From: Thermosynechococcus sp. NK55a | GTDB lineage: Bacteria; Cyanobacteriota; Cyanobacteriia; Thermosynechococcales; Thermosynechococcaceae | NCBI RefSeq assembly: GCF_000505665.1 | Contig: NC_023033.1 | Span: 2,322,313-2,386,312, forward strand | Reading direction: 5' to 3' | Length of the DNA: 64,000 nucleotides | In this document: positions 38,163 through 47,170 of the stretch, piece by piece | How the letters are laid out: each line of letters opens with the position of its first letter | Numbering within the stretch: the first letter of the stretch is position 1 | Translations under genes and position numbers: made by a program | The notes under the pieces: model-generated | Database searches by the model: none | Seen by the model: only the letters and a program-made list of their open reading frames with translations | Told to the model about the DNA's origin: nothing

Positions 38163-38503
38163 TATGGGCGACCCATCGGGCGGATACCGCTAACGCTTTC
38201 GCGGAATTGTTCGACCGCTTCGGTGTAGCGAATGGGCAGCACGTATTCGAGGTTTTCGTGGGGACGAGCAATGATGTGGGTGGAGAGCACTTGACCCCCA
38301 TTCACCCGTTTCACGTTTTCAACCCCCGCCGCGACTGAAGCCTGCACTTCAGAAACATCGCCACGGACAATCACGGTGACCCGACCACTCCCGATTTTCT
38401 CGTAGCCCACAAGGGTAACGCGAGCGGCTTTCACCATTGCATCTGCGGCTTCCACCACTGCGGGGAAACCAAGGGTTTCAATCATACCGACGGCAATTGC
38501 CAT
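38162..38503 (-). CDS. ccmK1: Carboxysome shell hexamer CcmK1
   Basis: A BMC-domain shell protein forming hexamers with a central pore lined by the KIGSGR loop. 113 residues, almost identical to its neighbour except for a C-terminal extension ending [12 protein letters not shown], the CcmK1 type. Pore and [12 protein letters not shown] motifs are intact. It probably arose by duplication with ccmK2 and co-assembles into facets. Confidence 0.95.
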   Translation of the reverse strand: MAIAVGMIETLGFPAVVEAADAMVKAARVTLVGYEKIGSGRVTVIVRGDVSEVQASVAAGVENVKRVNGGQVLSTHIIARPHENLEYVLPIRYTEAVEQFRESVSGIRPMGRP

Positions 38504-38599
38504 TGTAATAACTCCTAAACGTCAAACAACTCAAGAACTAAAAGAACCAGAGGAGCGATAAGCGATGCAACTGAAAACTCCACCAAACTGCCAAACCCC

Positions 38600-38908
38600 T
38601 TAGTTTCGGAATTGCTCCACTGCCTCGGTATAGCGAATGGGCAATACGTACTCAAGGTTTTCGTGGGGACGGGCAATAATGTGCGTGGACAGCACCTCTC
38701 CGCCATTGACACGTTTGGCAGAATCAACCCCGGCAGCCACTGAGGCTTGTACTTCGGAGACATCACCCCGCACAATCACGGTGACCCGACCACTCCCAAT
38801 TTTTTCGTAGCCCACAAGGGTAACGCGAGCGGCTTTTACCATTGCATCTGCTGCTTCGACGACGGCGGGGAATCCGCGCGTTTCAATCATTCCCACAGCA
38901 ATTGGCAT
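38600..38908 (-). CDS. ccmK2: Carboxysome shell hexamer CcmK2
   Basis: The main BMC hexamer of the beta-carboxysome facets, 102 residues. It shares all pore residues (KIGSGR) with CcmK1 and ends shortly after VEQFRN, the CcmK2 type. It is the first gene of the ccm operon; AGGAG lies before its ATG, and a promoter candidate lies further upstream at 39048-39076. The gap to ccmK1 is 96 bases. Confidence 0.96.
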   Translation of the reverse strand: MPIAVGMIETRGFPAVVEAADAMVKAARVTLVGYEKIGSGRVTVIVRGDVSEVQASVAAGVDSAKRVNGGEVLSTHIIARPHENLEYVLPIRYTEAVEQFRN

Positions 38909-39318
38909 GAGTAAGCTCTCCTAATTAGAATAAGGGTAAGCAGTACAAAAGCTAGAGTTGCAATCAGAGCGATCGCCACAGAAAATAATGACGGGATAGC
39001 CGATTGTTATCGTGACGTTGATCACCGTCTCTTTGTCTCTAAAATCAAGCATAGGGTGAGGGGTTTCTTTTGACAATATAATGATTGATAATCTTTTCTG
39101 GTTTTTCGTATTATCAAATCTAATTTGAAGCACCTGATGCCGCTTTCAGCCCAAGATAGGTCAATACAAATCGCCTAATTCATAGAATTTTATCTAAAGA
39201 TAATTATCTCCTCATGGGCTAATTGCCCGATTCAGAGACTTCTGCCTGCACTTGGGTAGAATGCATAGATTATTTCAATTTTATCCTATATTTTGATAGA
39301 TTGAGGTCTATTTTGTTG
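38909..39318. other. 410-base leader between Argonaute and ccmK2
   Basis: It holds the putative ccm promoter. The rest is AT-rich with short palindromes (for example GATAATC... and ...TTATC around 39090-39115). A minus-strand frame at 38921-39133 is not convincing. The 3' end of the Argonaute gene is directly at its right border without a clear terminator, so some read-through into ccm is possible. Confidence 0.4.
39048..39076 (-). promoter_or_regulatory. Candidate promoter of the ccm operon
   Basis: On the minus strand TTGTCA and TATGCT are separated by 17 bases. The distance to the ccmK2 ATG is about 140 bases, so the leader would be fairly long. No regulator site is identified. Confidence 0.35.
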
Positions 39319-41523
39319 TCAAACCGCAATTAACTTTTCTCGATCAATATTCTGCAAAAGGCTGATCTGACCTATCCGCTGAAACTCCTTACTACTTCTA
39401 TCGGCCAAGTGCAGTACCCAAGGCAGTCGGCAGGAGCTAAATCCGCTGGCAGGATGCAACTGAGTCAAGTGATAGGTCTGCAGAGCCAGTAGCTCTAAAG
39501 GTGTATTGCCATAGTGACGCACAACCCGCAGAGGTCTAGCACTGCCAAGGGAGCCAGTTTTCGTCTTGATTACCTCGGTGGTTTGTAATATAAATGAGTT
39601 ACTTTCAGAATAAAAAATTACAGTGCCCACTTCAGCGTCATCATAGATTATTTCGGTATTGCCTGAATTAGATTCACGTCCCATCCTCCCTGAGCCACTC
39701 TTACGGACACTTAGAATATCGACATCAATACGCTGCTGAGTCAGTTCTTTGATTGTTTGTTCAAACTCCCCTTCTTGAACAAGCCCGTCGCGCATCAGTA
39801 GTATCTTCTTAGGGTAGGAACCATAGTTGTCTTGGAATTTAAGCACTAGCTTAGACACAATTTGCCAAATTGATTGACCAGAGAAAGTTTCCCCCCGTTG
39901 TATATCTGGTAACTCCCAACCCAAGCTTTGACCATTGGCTAAAATTGCAAAAGCAGACGTACCATAGTACAGCTTTCGGTTTGTACTTGTGTCAAAACCG
40001 ATAATTAAGTCAGCAGCCTGAGGATCATCTAATGGTTTTAGATAGACAGGCTGCCACTTAGCTTTACACAACAGTCCCAAGGCAACATTGAGAGCTTTGT
40101 AGGGATTAGCCTGGGGTGTTGGTATCATGAACTGCGTAGCGATTCCTGCCTTTAATGCCTGAATTCGTAGCCTTGTTTTCTCCTCATGGGGCGACCAAGG
40201 CATCACTACTAAAACCGTTTTAATTCCTTGAGCAGCCCATTGTTGCCAGAATCTTTGTTGAGCTAGATCATCTTTTGGATAGTCACTTCCTGTAAAACAG
40301 GAGTCTATTTTTATCTGCGTGCCACTACTTCTTGCTATGTCCAGCAAGCATTTGCGCACTTCCTCTGGGTATTCAGGTTTATTATTAAATAAATTTAGGC
40401 AACCAAATTGCTTTTCGCCAATCTTGGCACAACCATAGGAGCTAATTCTAGCTATTTGATTGATTTCTTTATCATTTCGAGCTAATAGTTTTGCCCGAGG
40501 CATGACAAAACCATTAACTTTCATTGGCTCTGGTTGACTGCTGAGATTATAGATGGTTTTGAAAATAATTTGAGCTGTTTTTTGCGATTCTTGTAAACGC
40601 GCGTCAATATTTTTCCTGATGCGGGCAAGCGCATCTTGAATTTGACTTTTTTCTCTTCCTTGTTCAGCAATTTTCGCTAAGATTTCCATTGTTAGAACTG
40701 GTGATAATCTTTGAGATAAATGATATAGCGGCTTAGCCTTGTAGTCGCTACTTTTCTTAACAATTACAACACGTGACTCATTTATTTCTTGTTCGGTTGC
40801 TCCCTCTCGACGGTGATACTCTGCTAAGCTTATTCCTAGCGCTTCTATTTCTGTTTCATTTGGACTTTTATCCGAAAAATTTTCAAGAACCCATGTTTTC
40901 TTGTCTTTGTAGGTATTCCTCACGTACTGGATTTGAATATTAGGATATTCACTGAGCCACCACTCAAGTGTGAATAGAGTATAGAATCGATAGTGAATAT
41001 CAATTTCTAAGTATAATTTTCCATCTGTTTCTATTGTAAGATCAATTTGTCTGCCTCTATGTACTTGCCAGCCATGACCTGTTTTTTCTAACCCTTCTTG
41101 GCTAGGAATCCACCAAATCAACCCTAATTCATAGTCTTTTTCGATGATGGTTTTCTTAAATTTTTCTTTTAACTTTAACTTTAAATTTTCCTCTAGAGTT
41201 TTTCTTTCAAAGCTTTCCAGAGCCTTTCTTTCATGAGGGTTTTGACAGCTCAGTTCTCTACATCCTATCTGCTGTAACTGCCAATCCTGAGTTTGCATTC
41301 TTCTAGGGTCAATAGGTTCCCTTGTGATAATGCGGCTCCCTAGTCGAACAGCAGTGACTCCTAGTTTGTAGCAAACGCTGGAAAGGGCTTTTTGCTCGCT
41401 ACCTTGTTCTGGCATTTGAGTAAATTGGCATTGGTATTCATGAAATGTAAGATCTGGTTGACTCAATTTTTTTACAAAAAAACGATTGAGTACAACCTCA
41501 ACTTCTTGAAATGGGGTGGGCAT
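39319..41523 (-). CDS. Long prokaryotic Argonaute (pAgo)
   Basis: A nucleic-acid-guided nuclease of the long pAgo type. Starting at ATG 41523 (734 residues) the protein covers N, PAZ, MID and PIWI regions; the frame is open to 41601 but family similarity starts at FQEVEVVLNRFF. The MID region has PHEEKTRLRIQALKAGIATQ. The PIWI motor is RNase-H-like: D511 (LIIGFDTST), E545 (RGETFSG), D579 (LLMRDGL) and D708 or H705 (VLHLADR). The D-E-D spacing of 34 and 34 residues equals that of Thermus TtAgo (D478/E512/D546), so the protein is probably catalytic. The gene is AT-rich (21 G+C in the 60 bases from 40441) and has no HIP1 octamer, so it is acquired. No partner gene is adjacent. Confidence 0.9.
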   Translation of the reverse strand: MPTPFQEVEVVLNRFFVKKLSQPDLTFHEYQCQFTQMPEQGSEQKALSSVCYKLGVTAVRLGSRIITREPIDPRRMQTQDWQLQQIGCRELSCQNPHERKALESFERKTLEENLKLKLKEKFKKTIIEKDYELGLIWWIPSQEGLEKTGHGWQVHRGRQIDLTIETDGKLYLEIDIHYRFYTLFTLEWWLSEYPNIQIQYVRNTYKDKKTWVLENFSDKSPNETEIEALGISLAEYHRREGATEQEINESRVVIVKKSSDYKAKPLYHLSQRLSPVLTMEILAKIAEQGREKSQIQDALARIRKNIDARLQESQKTAQIIFKTIYNLSSQPEPMKVNGFVMPRAKLLARNDKEINQIARISSYGCAKIGEKQFGCLNLFNNKPEYPEEVRKCLLDIARSSGTQIKIDSCFTGSDYPKDDLAQQRFWQQWAAQGIKTVLVVMPWSPHEEKTRLRIQALKAGIATQFMIPTPQANPYKALNVALGLLCKAKWQPVYLKPLDDPQAADLIIGFDTSTNRKLYYGTSAFAILANGQSLGWELPDIQRGETFSGQSIWQIVSKLVLKFQDNYGSYPKKILLMRDGLVQEGEFEQTIKELTQQRIDVDILSVRKSGSGRMGRESNSGNTEIIYDDAEVGTVIFYSESNSFILQTTEVIKTKTGSLGSARPLRVVRHYGNTPLELLALQTYHLTQLHPASGFSSCRLPWVLHLADRSSKEFQRIGQISLLQNIDREKLIAV

Positions 41524-41659
41524 CACTGATAGGGACAGTATTGGCAGCCAGCCATATTGGGACAGCGTTATTTGTTTATGGTAGCAAGTTTCGCTTGGCA
41601 TTAGGAATAATCAGCCAAGATAGAATCGTCATGGATATTCACGGGTGTGGAGTTCTTGT

Positions 41660-42712
41660 ATGCTGCGGTTACCAATTCAACCGATTTGGCAGAGGGTTTC
41701 TCAATGGCCAGTGTGGGAGCCAAACCGGCTGGCGATCGCCAGTTCAATTCTTTTGCACGCCGTTATCCTCTCCTTTGTGCGTGTCCCCGAACCCACACCC
41801 CCAGAGGTGCTCAATGATCAACTGGTGCCCTTGGTCAGCCTTTCTCCAGAACTAGAAGCGGATTTACCGTCTATCAAACCCCTTTTGCCTACAGAACTGC
41901 CGCCCCTGGCCACAACCCCACCACCGCCGCTGCCATTGGCAGGCATTGAGCCACCCCCCCTTTCCTTTGCCCCCTTGGCGCCGCTGCCTCCTTTGTCGCC
42001 CCCACTCCTCCCCAATCCAGTGCCGGTGCAGCCTTTGCCCCCCCTGTGGCAATTGCCCCCGCCCACCCGCCCCTTGCCGGGCCCCAATGAAGATGTTGCC
42101 GTTGCCCCAGAACTGGTCTTACCGACTCCCGCATCCCCACCGAATGAGCCGATCGCCCGTACAACAGCGGAGGCAGCAGCCGCTTTGTCCCGTTGGTTTA
42201 ATGAAACGCGGTCAACGCTGAATACGACAGATATCCAAGTGAATTTTGGGCAGCGGATTGCGGACTTTTATCCGCAGGAGGCCTGTGGCGATCGCCTACA
42301 AGGGGAAACAACGGTTGCGGTGGTAGTCACTCCCCAGGGTGAATTGCTCCCTGCAAATGCCGCTCCAGAAACGGGCTTGCTCACCCGCAATCCCCAGATT
42401 ATTCGCAGCAGTGGCTCGCCGCTTTTGGATCAGGCGGCTTTAGAACAGGTACGAAAGCAAGCTTTTGAGGCTACAGGCAAATATCAGGCCCTAGCGATCA
42501 CCTTTGCCTTTGAGTATCGTCCTGAGATGTGTCCGCCCGCTGCTTCACCCCCCCGCCAACAACCCACCGCGCCAGCGCCTAGCCCCTCTGAGGCTCATCA
42601 GGCTTCACCCCCAGCTGCTGAGGAAGCGACCCCTGCACCAACACCCCCCCTCCTGGGGCAGCACCACCGGCTGTATCCCCAGAACCTAGCGGGACAGACT
42701 CGTCGTCTGTAG
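41660..42712 (+). CDS. TonB-family energy-transducer-like protein
   Basis: 350 residues with an N-terminal membrane segment (about 25-42, AIASSILLHAVILSFV), a very long proline-rich stretch (about 45-160, PPPPLPLAGIEPPPL and similar) and a C-terminal domain (about 185-290) with the TonB-like pattern of GETTVAVVVTPQGELLPAN and AFEATGKYQALAITFAF. It could couple the inner membrane to outer-membrane receptors or be a structural TonB relative. A second Pro/Ala/Gln-rich tail follows the domain. ATG 41660 is chosen; the frame also has a GTG at 41645. The end overlaps the convergent ABC1 gene by 27 bases. Confidence 0.7.
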   Translation: MLRLPIQPIWQRVSQWPVWEPNRLAIASSILLHAVILSFVRVPEPTPPEVLNDQLVPLVSLSPELEADLPSIKPLLPTELPPLATTPPPPLPLAGIEPPPLSFAPLAPLPPLSPPLLPNPVPVQPLPPLWQLPPPTRPLPGPNEDVAVAPELVLPTPASPPNEPIARTTAEAAAALSRWFNETRSTLNTTDIQVNFGQRIADFYPQEACGDRLQGETTVAVVVTPQGELLPANAAPETGLLTRNPQIIRSSGSPLLDQAALEQVRKQAFEATGKYQALAITFAFEYRPEMCPPAASPPRQQPTAPAPSPSEAHQASPPAAEEATPAPTPPLLGQHHRLYPQNLAGQTRRL

Positions 42713-44620
42713 CGCCGGCTGCGAGTCCGCCAGCAACATCTCCCGAATAAAGCGAGCGATCGCCCGTTGCAGGAGGCCGTTGACAATGCGCTGACCCATT
42801 TGCTGCACCTCTGGGCGCACAATAATCCGCAGAATCGCAGGGATAACTTTGACCCAATCAAAACCGGGGGTATCCTGCAAAATGCTGAAAATGCGGCGCA
42901 AATGCTCTAGGGCGTTGGCTTCACTGATGATGTTGGAACTGGCCGTTGCCGGTACTGGGCGGCTGACTAGGGGTAAGAGTTGCACAAGGTTCCATTGCCC
43001 CATCGTTGTCCGTGCCCAAGTGTCGAGGCTCTTGACAATTTCATCCGCTAGGCGATCGCGATACTCGGCTCCCCGCTCCGAAAAGAGAAAATCCAAAGCC
43101 TGCTCTAGCACCACATTAAAGTCATAGTCACGACTCTCGCGGGCATTGCGCAGCAGATTTTCTAGGCGCGTCCAGCGAAATTGACCATCCTTGAGGAGAA
43201 GGTTTGTGAGACTCGTACGCAGCTCCGGGGCAGGATCCGTGAGCAGTCGCTTGGCAATGTAGGGATAGGCGGCACTGAGTACCTTAAAGTTGGGGTCAAC
43301 GCCCATGGCAATCCCCTCCATGGTCAACAGCGATCGCACAATCAAGGCATAATAGGCGGGCACTTGAAAGGGATACTCATACATCACCTCTGACAGGCGA
43401 TCGAAAATGCGTTGGATATTCAGTTCCGAAACACTCGCCCCCAAGGCATCCTCAAAAACTAAGGCCAAGGCTGGAATAATGGGTTCCAAATCCGTATCGG
43501 GGGTTAGGAATCCTAAATGAACATAGTCGTAGGCAAGGCTTTCGTACTCACGGTTAACAATGTGAACAATAGCATTCAATAAGCCATAGCGCTGCTCTGG
43601 GGCAATCTCGCTCATCATGCCAAAGTCGAGATAGGCCAATTTGCCGCTGGGCATGGCCAACAGATTCCCGGGATGGGGATCCGCATGGAAAAAACCATGT
43701 TCAAGCAACTGCCGTAGGGAGCACTGCACCCCCACATACACCATATAGCGCGGATCAATCCCCAGGGCCTGAATTTGCTGCAATTGGTTCAGTTTGACCC
43801 CCGTTACCCACTCCATCGTCAGCACTCGCCGCCGTGTGTATTGCCAGTAAATTTTAGGCACATAGACATCGGTGAGATGGCCATAGAGACGGGCGAAGCG
43901 TTCGGCATTTCGTCCCTCTTGGGTATAGTCCATTTCCTCAAAGAGGCGGCTGGCAAATTCATCGAGAATGGCCACTAAATCACTGCGAATCTCCTTGATC
44001 AGGCGTTTTGCCCAATAGGCCACCCCCCGCAGAATGTAAATATCCAAGGTGATACTCTCTGCCAAGCCGGGGCGCTGAACTTTAACGGCCACCTCTTCGC
44101 CACTGTGGAGTTTGCCGCGATACACCTGTCCTAACGAGGCAGCTGCAATGGGATGATCACTCAGTTCCGCAAAGAGTTCACTGGGGGGGGCGCCCAGTTC
44201 CTCCTCAATAAACTGAAAGGCCACTTCATTGGGAAAGGGTGGCAACTGATCTTGGAGTTTTGTCAATTCCTCCAGATACACCGCTGGCAACAAATCCGGA
44301 CGGGTGGAGAGGGCTTGTCCCACTTTGATGTAGGCAGGGCCAAGGCGGGTTAGGGTTTCCCGCAGGGCGATCGCCCGCCGCTGTTGATTTTGTTTGCTTT
44401 GGCCTGTGACCCTGTCCCACCAACGATTAAAAAGCAGCCAAAACACCGGCCAGAGAATCCGCAACCAACGACTCAAGACCAGTAAAGGCCGCTGCCGATA
44501 GTAGGCATCGATAGCCAGCGGATCGTAGGGTTGAAAGCTCTCTGGATCATTGGGAAGGGTTTCAGCCGCGATCGCAATCTCTTGGGGCGCGGCATCGCTG
44601 GGGACAATGGCCGTATTCAT
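42686..44620 (-). CDS. ABC1/UbiB family atypical kinase
   Basis: A 644-residue member of the ABC1K/ADCK family. The KxGQ motif is KVGQALSTRP, the ATP-site lysine is in EEVAVKVQRPGL and the catalytic loop is HADPHPGNLL with YLDFGMM as the metal-binding motif. Hydrophobic segments near residue 45-60 suggest membrane association. Such proteins act in quinone or prenyl-lipid metabolism in cyanobacteria and plastids; the exact paralogue function is not evident. The next gene, rfbD, is divergent. Confidence 0.93.
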   Translation of the reverse strand: MNTAIVPSDAAPQEIAIAAETLPNDPESFQPYDPLAIDAYYRQRPLLVLSRWLRILWPVFWLLFNRWWDRVTGQSKQNQQRRAIALRETLTRLGPAYIKVGQALSTRPDLLPAVYLEELTKLQDQLPPFPNEVAFQFIEEELGAPPSELFAELSDHPIAAASLGQVYRGKLHSGEEVAVKVQRPGLAESITLDIYILRGVAYWAKRLIKEIRSDLVAILDEFASRLFEEMDYTQEGRNAERFARLYGHLTDVYVPKIYWQYTRRRVLTMEWVTGVKLNQLQQIQALGIDPRYMVYVGVQCSLRQLLEHGFFHADPHPGNLLAMPSGKLAYLDFGMMSEIAPEQRYGLLNAIVHIVNREYESLAYDYVHLGFLTPDTDLEPIIPALALVFEDALGASVSELNIQRIFDRLSEVMYEYPFQVPAYYALIVRSLLTMEGIAMGVDPNFKVLSAAYPYIAKRLLTDPAPELRTSLTNLLLKDGQFRWTRLENLLRNARESRDYDFNVVLEQALDFLFSERGAEYRDRLADEIVKSLDTWARTTMGQWNLVQLLPLVSRPVPATASSNIISEANALEHLRRIFSILQDTPGFDWVKVIPAILRIIVRPEVQQMGQRIVNGLLQRAIARFIREMLLADSQPALQTTSLSR

Positions 44621-44682
44621 GGGTAGTGGCGCAAACTCTTAAAGTATTTTAACAATCAGTTCATCACCCAGGAGTGTGGAAA

Positions 44683-45576
44683 ATGCGGCTGGTGATTTTG
44701 GGGGCAACGGGGCAGGTGGGCTGGCAACTGGTGCGGCAGGCCCCGCCTAGCATTGAAGTGATTCCCGTGGCTCGCCAAGGTACCGCCGTAACCCTGGACC
44801 TGGAAGATGTAGATGCCATTCCTCAGTTACTGAAAACCCTTCGCCCCGATGTGGTCATCAATGCGGCGGCCTACACTGCCGTAGATCAAGCGGAACAGGA
44901 ACCCGAGCGGGCCCAGCGGATTAATGGCACAGCGGTTGGCCGCTTGGCAGAAACCATGGCCGACCTAGGCGGGCTGCTGATTCACTACTCCACCGATTAT
45001 GTCTTTGCCGGCACGCAGTCGCTACCCTATCGCGAAACCGATCCCCCTGCCCCCCTCAATGTCTATGGCTACAGTAAGTGGCTAGGAGAGCAGGCGATCG
45101 CCAGCCACCACCCCGCCCACCTGATTTTGCGCACCAGTTGGGTCTATGATTTGCGGGGCAAGAACTTTCTGCGGACAATGGTTCGCCTGGCCCAAACCCG
45201 TCCTTTGGTTCGGGTGGTTGCCGATCAAATCGGTACGCCCACGGCTGCTCCCTTCATTGCCCAAGTTACCTATCAACTCCTCGAGCGCTGGCAGGTGGAT
45301 TCTTCCCTGAGTGGCCTCTATCACCTGACGCCCCGCGGTAGCACCAGTTGGTATGGTTTTGCTGCTAAAATTTTTGATTACCTGCGCACCCAGGGCTGTG
45401 CAGTGGCTACCCTAGAGGCAATTCCCAGCAGGGAGTATCCCACCTTGGCCCAACGACCCGCCTTTTCCCTTCTCAACTGTGGGAAGCTGGAGGCTGTTTT
45501 AGGGATGCCACTCCCCCCTTGGGAAGCGGTTCTTGAACCCCTTTTAGACCAACTAGATCCCCAATCCGTTCTCTAG
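44683..45576 (+). CDS. rfbD: dTDP-4-dehydrorhamnose reductase
   Basis: Reduces dTDP-4-keto-L-rhamnose to dTDP-L-rhamnose with NAD(P)H, for cell-surface polysaccharides. 297 residues from ATG 44683 (the frame runs 9 bases further up). NAD motif GATGQVGWQL, catalytic YGYSKWLGEQ with the Tyr/Lys pair, and STDYVFAGTQ are visible. Other rml genes are not in this window. It is the last clearly native gene before the defence island. Confidence 0.93.
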   Translation: MRLVILGATGQVGWQLVRQAPPSIEVIPVARQGTAVTLDLEDVDAIPQLLKTLRPDVVINAAAYTAVDQAEQEPERAQRINGTAVGRLAETMADLGGLLIHYSTDYVFAGTQSLPYRETDPPAPLNVYGYSKWLGEQAIASHHPAHLILRTSWVYDLRGKNFLRTMVRLAQTRPLVRVVADQIGTPTAAPFIAQVTYQLLERWQVDSSLSGLYHLTPRGSTSWYGFAAKIFDYLRTQGCAVATLEAIPSREYPTLAQRPAFSLLNCGKLEAVLGMPLPPWEAVLEPLLDQLDPQSVL

Positions 45577-45800
45577 GGAGTGTCACGACAACTTTTTATG
45601 TCATCGGCAGGGGAGGCAGTTCCAACAGATGCCAGATAGGCTTTGAGTCATACCTTAAAAATCTGGCCGTGATTGGCCACTTTCATGTGCAGCAATTCAT
45701 AGACAATGACCTCACGGCGCAACTCGGAGGTCTAACCCAAGCGATCGATGTCGAAGGTGAGCCGACCCTGCGAGGAGCAACTGGCCCGTTTGCGCTTCAT
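45573..45800 (-). pseudogene. Decayed YgjP/M48-like metallopeptidase
   Basis: One minus-strand frame read through two stop codons (at 45732-45734 and 45648-45650) gives KRKRASCSSQGRLTFDIDRL, then REVIVYELLHMKVANHGQIF and LKAYLASV. This follows the YgjP/DUF45 pattern (RWGSCSS..G.L.FN, then a zinc HELxH and NHG.LF). In a real enzyme the HE of HELLH is present; here it is YE, so the zinc site is lost as well. Nothing comparable is evident beyond 45800 towards the Mrr gene. Such genes often sit next to restriction systems, which fits its place at the island edge. Frames on the other strand here are shadows. Confidence 0.7.
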
Positions 45801-46093
45801 TGGGCAGCAGTGCACCTCGCGTGGGGTTGCCACCCATGTCCTGGCTCAAGCTTTCACTTTAGCCCAGAACGCAGAACCGCTTGCTCCAGCGGCAACCACT
45901 GCGGGCTGACGTCTTTTTTTCTCATGTAACGGGCCTCTACCTCAAGCCAATGTTGATGGGTGTGAGAAAGAATCTCAAAGCAATTAGCAAGGACAAGGCG
46001 TTCTTTCAGGGCAGGACGCTGACTACAAACAGTAACTATGCATCCTGTTATCATCGTGTTGACAGCCTGATGTTCTGCTAGAAAGATCGCACT

Positions 46094-47002
46094 ATGCCCA
46101 TCCCTACTTACCAAGCGCTTATGCTGCCTCTGCTCAGGTATCTTGCGGACGGTGAGCAGCAGCGTTTGCGCGACCTGATAGACCATTTAGCCCAGGAATT
46201 CTCGCTCACTGTGGAGGAGCGGAGGCAGTTGTTGCCGAGCGGCCAGCAGCCGATTTTCGACAACCGGGTTGGCTGGGCGAGAACGTACTTGAAAAAGGCT
46301 GTGTTGCTCGAAAGCCCGCGTCGGGGCTGGGTACAGATCACCGAGCGCGGACGTGATGTGCTCGCGCAGAAGCCTGAGCGCATCACCACAGATTTCCTCA
46401 AGCAATTTGAAGAGTTCCGGACTTTCATAGCGCATAGCAGCACCACCACAGTAACGAACGATGTCATGCCTTCCGACAATACAGGTTCGCCAGAGGAGTT
46501 GCTGGAACAAGCATACGAAACCCTGAAACAAAACCTATTGGCAGAGCTTTTAGAGCAGGTAAAGGAAGCTTCTGCCGCCTTTTTTGAGCGTTTGGTTGTA
46601 GAGCTCCTTGTGCGCATGGGCTATGGCGGTTCGTTCCAGGAAGCAGCGCGGACCATCGGGCGCAGTGGCGATGAAGGCATTGACGGCATCATCAAGGAGG
46701 ATCGGCTTGGGTTCGATGTGGTCTATGTGCAAGCCAAGCGCTGGGGGCAAACCGTCGGCAGGCCTGAGGTCGAGAAGTTTGCCGGGGCGCTTCAAGGACA
46801 GCGTGCCCGCAAAGGTGTGTTTATCACCACCTCCACCTTCACCGAGGAAGCCCGACAGTATGTCGAAAAAATTGACAGTAAAATTGTGCTCGTCGACGGT
46901 GAGCGGCTTGCGGAACTGATGTTCGAGCACAACGTGGGTGTTTCCACTGTAACCAGCTATCCGGTCAAACGCATTGATAACGACTTCTTTCTCGAAGAAT
47001 GA
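46094..47002 (+). CDS. mrr: Mrr-type restriction endonuclease
   Basis: A 302-residue type IV-like restriction protein. The N-terminal Mrr_N winged-helix domain (about 10-120) is followed by a linker (about 130-160) and an Mrr_cat nuclease domain (about 165-285). The PD-(D/E)xK-type active site is visible as D197 (DEGIDGII) and Q213-A214-K215 (VYVQAKRW), with the supporting ERLVVELLVRMGYGG helix. Such enzymes cut modified (methylated) DNA. It is the first gene of the island and precedes the SNF2 helicase by about 170 bases on the same strand. Confidence 0.92.
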   Translation: MPIPTYQALMLPLLRYLADGEQQRLRDLIDHLAQEFSLTVEERRQLLPSGQQPIFDNRVGWARTYLKKAVLLESPRRGWVQITERGRDVLAQKPERITTDFLKQFEEFRTFIAHSSTTTVTNDVMPSDNTGSPEELLEQAYETLKQNLLAELLEQVKEASAAFFERLVVELLVRMGYGGSFQEAARTIGRSGDEGIDGIIKEDRLGFDVVYVQAKRWGQTVGRPEVEKFAGALQGQRARKGVFITTSTFTEEARQYVEKIDSKIVLVDGERLAELMFEHNVGVSTVTSYPVKRIDNDFFLEE

Positions 47003-47170
47003 AAGGCCAACGATTTTCAAAGTTTTTCTTAGCCCAACCCCCTTGCGACAGGAAGGAGGAGGCAGCAAGCGCCTGTGCGAGGACAAGTGCTGGAAGTACG
47101 CTCTGTTGCCCGCCGGCAATGCCAACTTTGCCTGGGTACAGCCCATTCGATTTCCCAGGAGTTACCAACA

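Noticed and set aside
38921-39133. Minus-strand 70-codon frame in the ccm leader
   Set aside because: No ribosome binding site, odd composition, and it covers the likely promoter.
45669-45929. Plus-strand frames over the left island border
   Set aside because: They are antisense to the decayed YgjP-like frame, which shows recognisable family motifs on the minus strand.
45854-46186. Minus-strand 110-codon frame before mrr
   Set aside because: It overlaps the start of mrr and shows no family pattern; most likely a chance frame.
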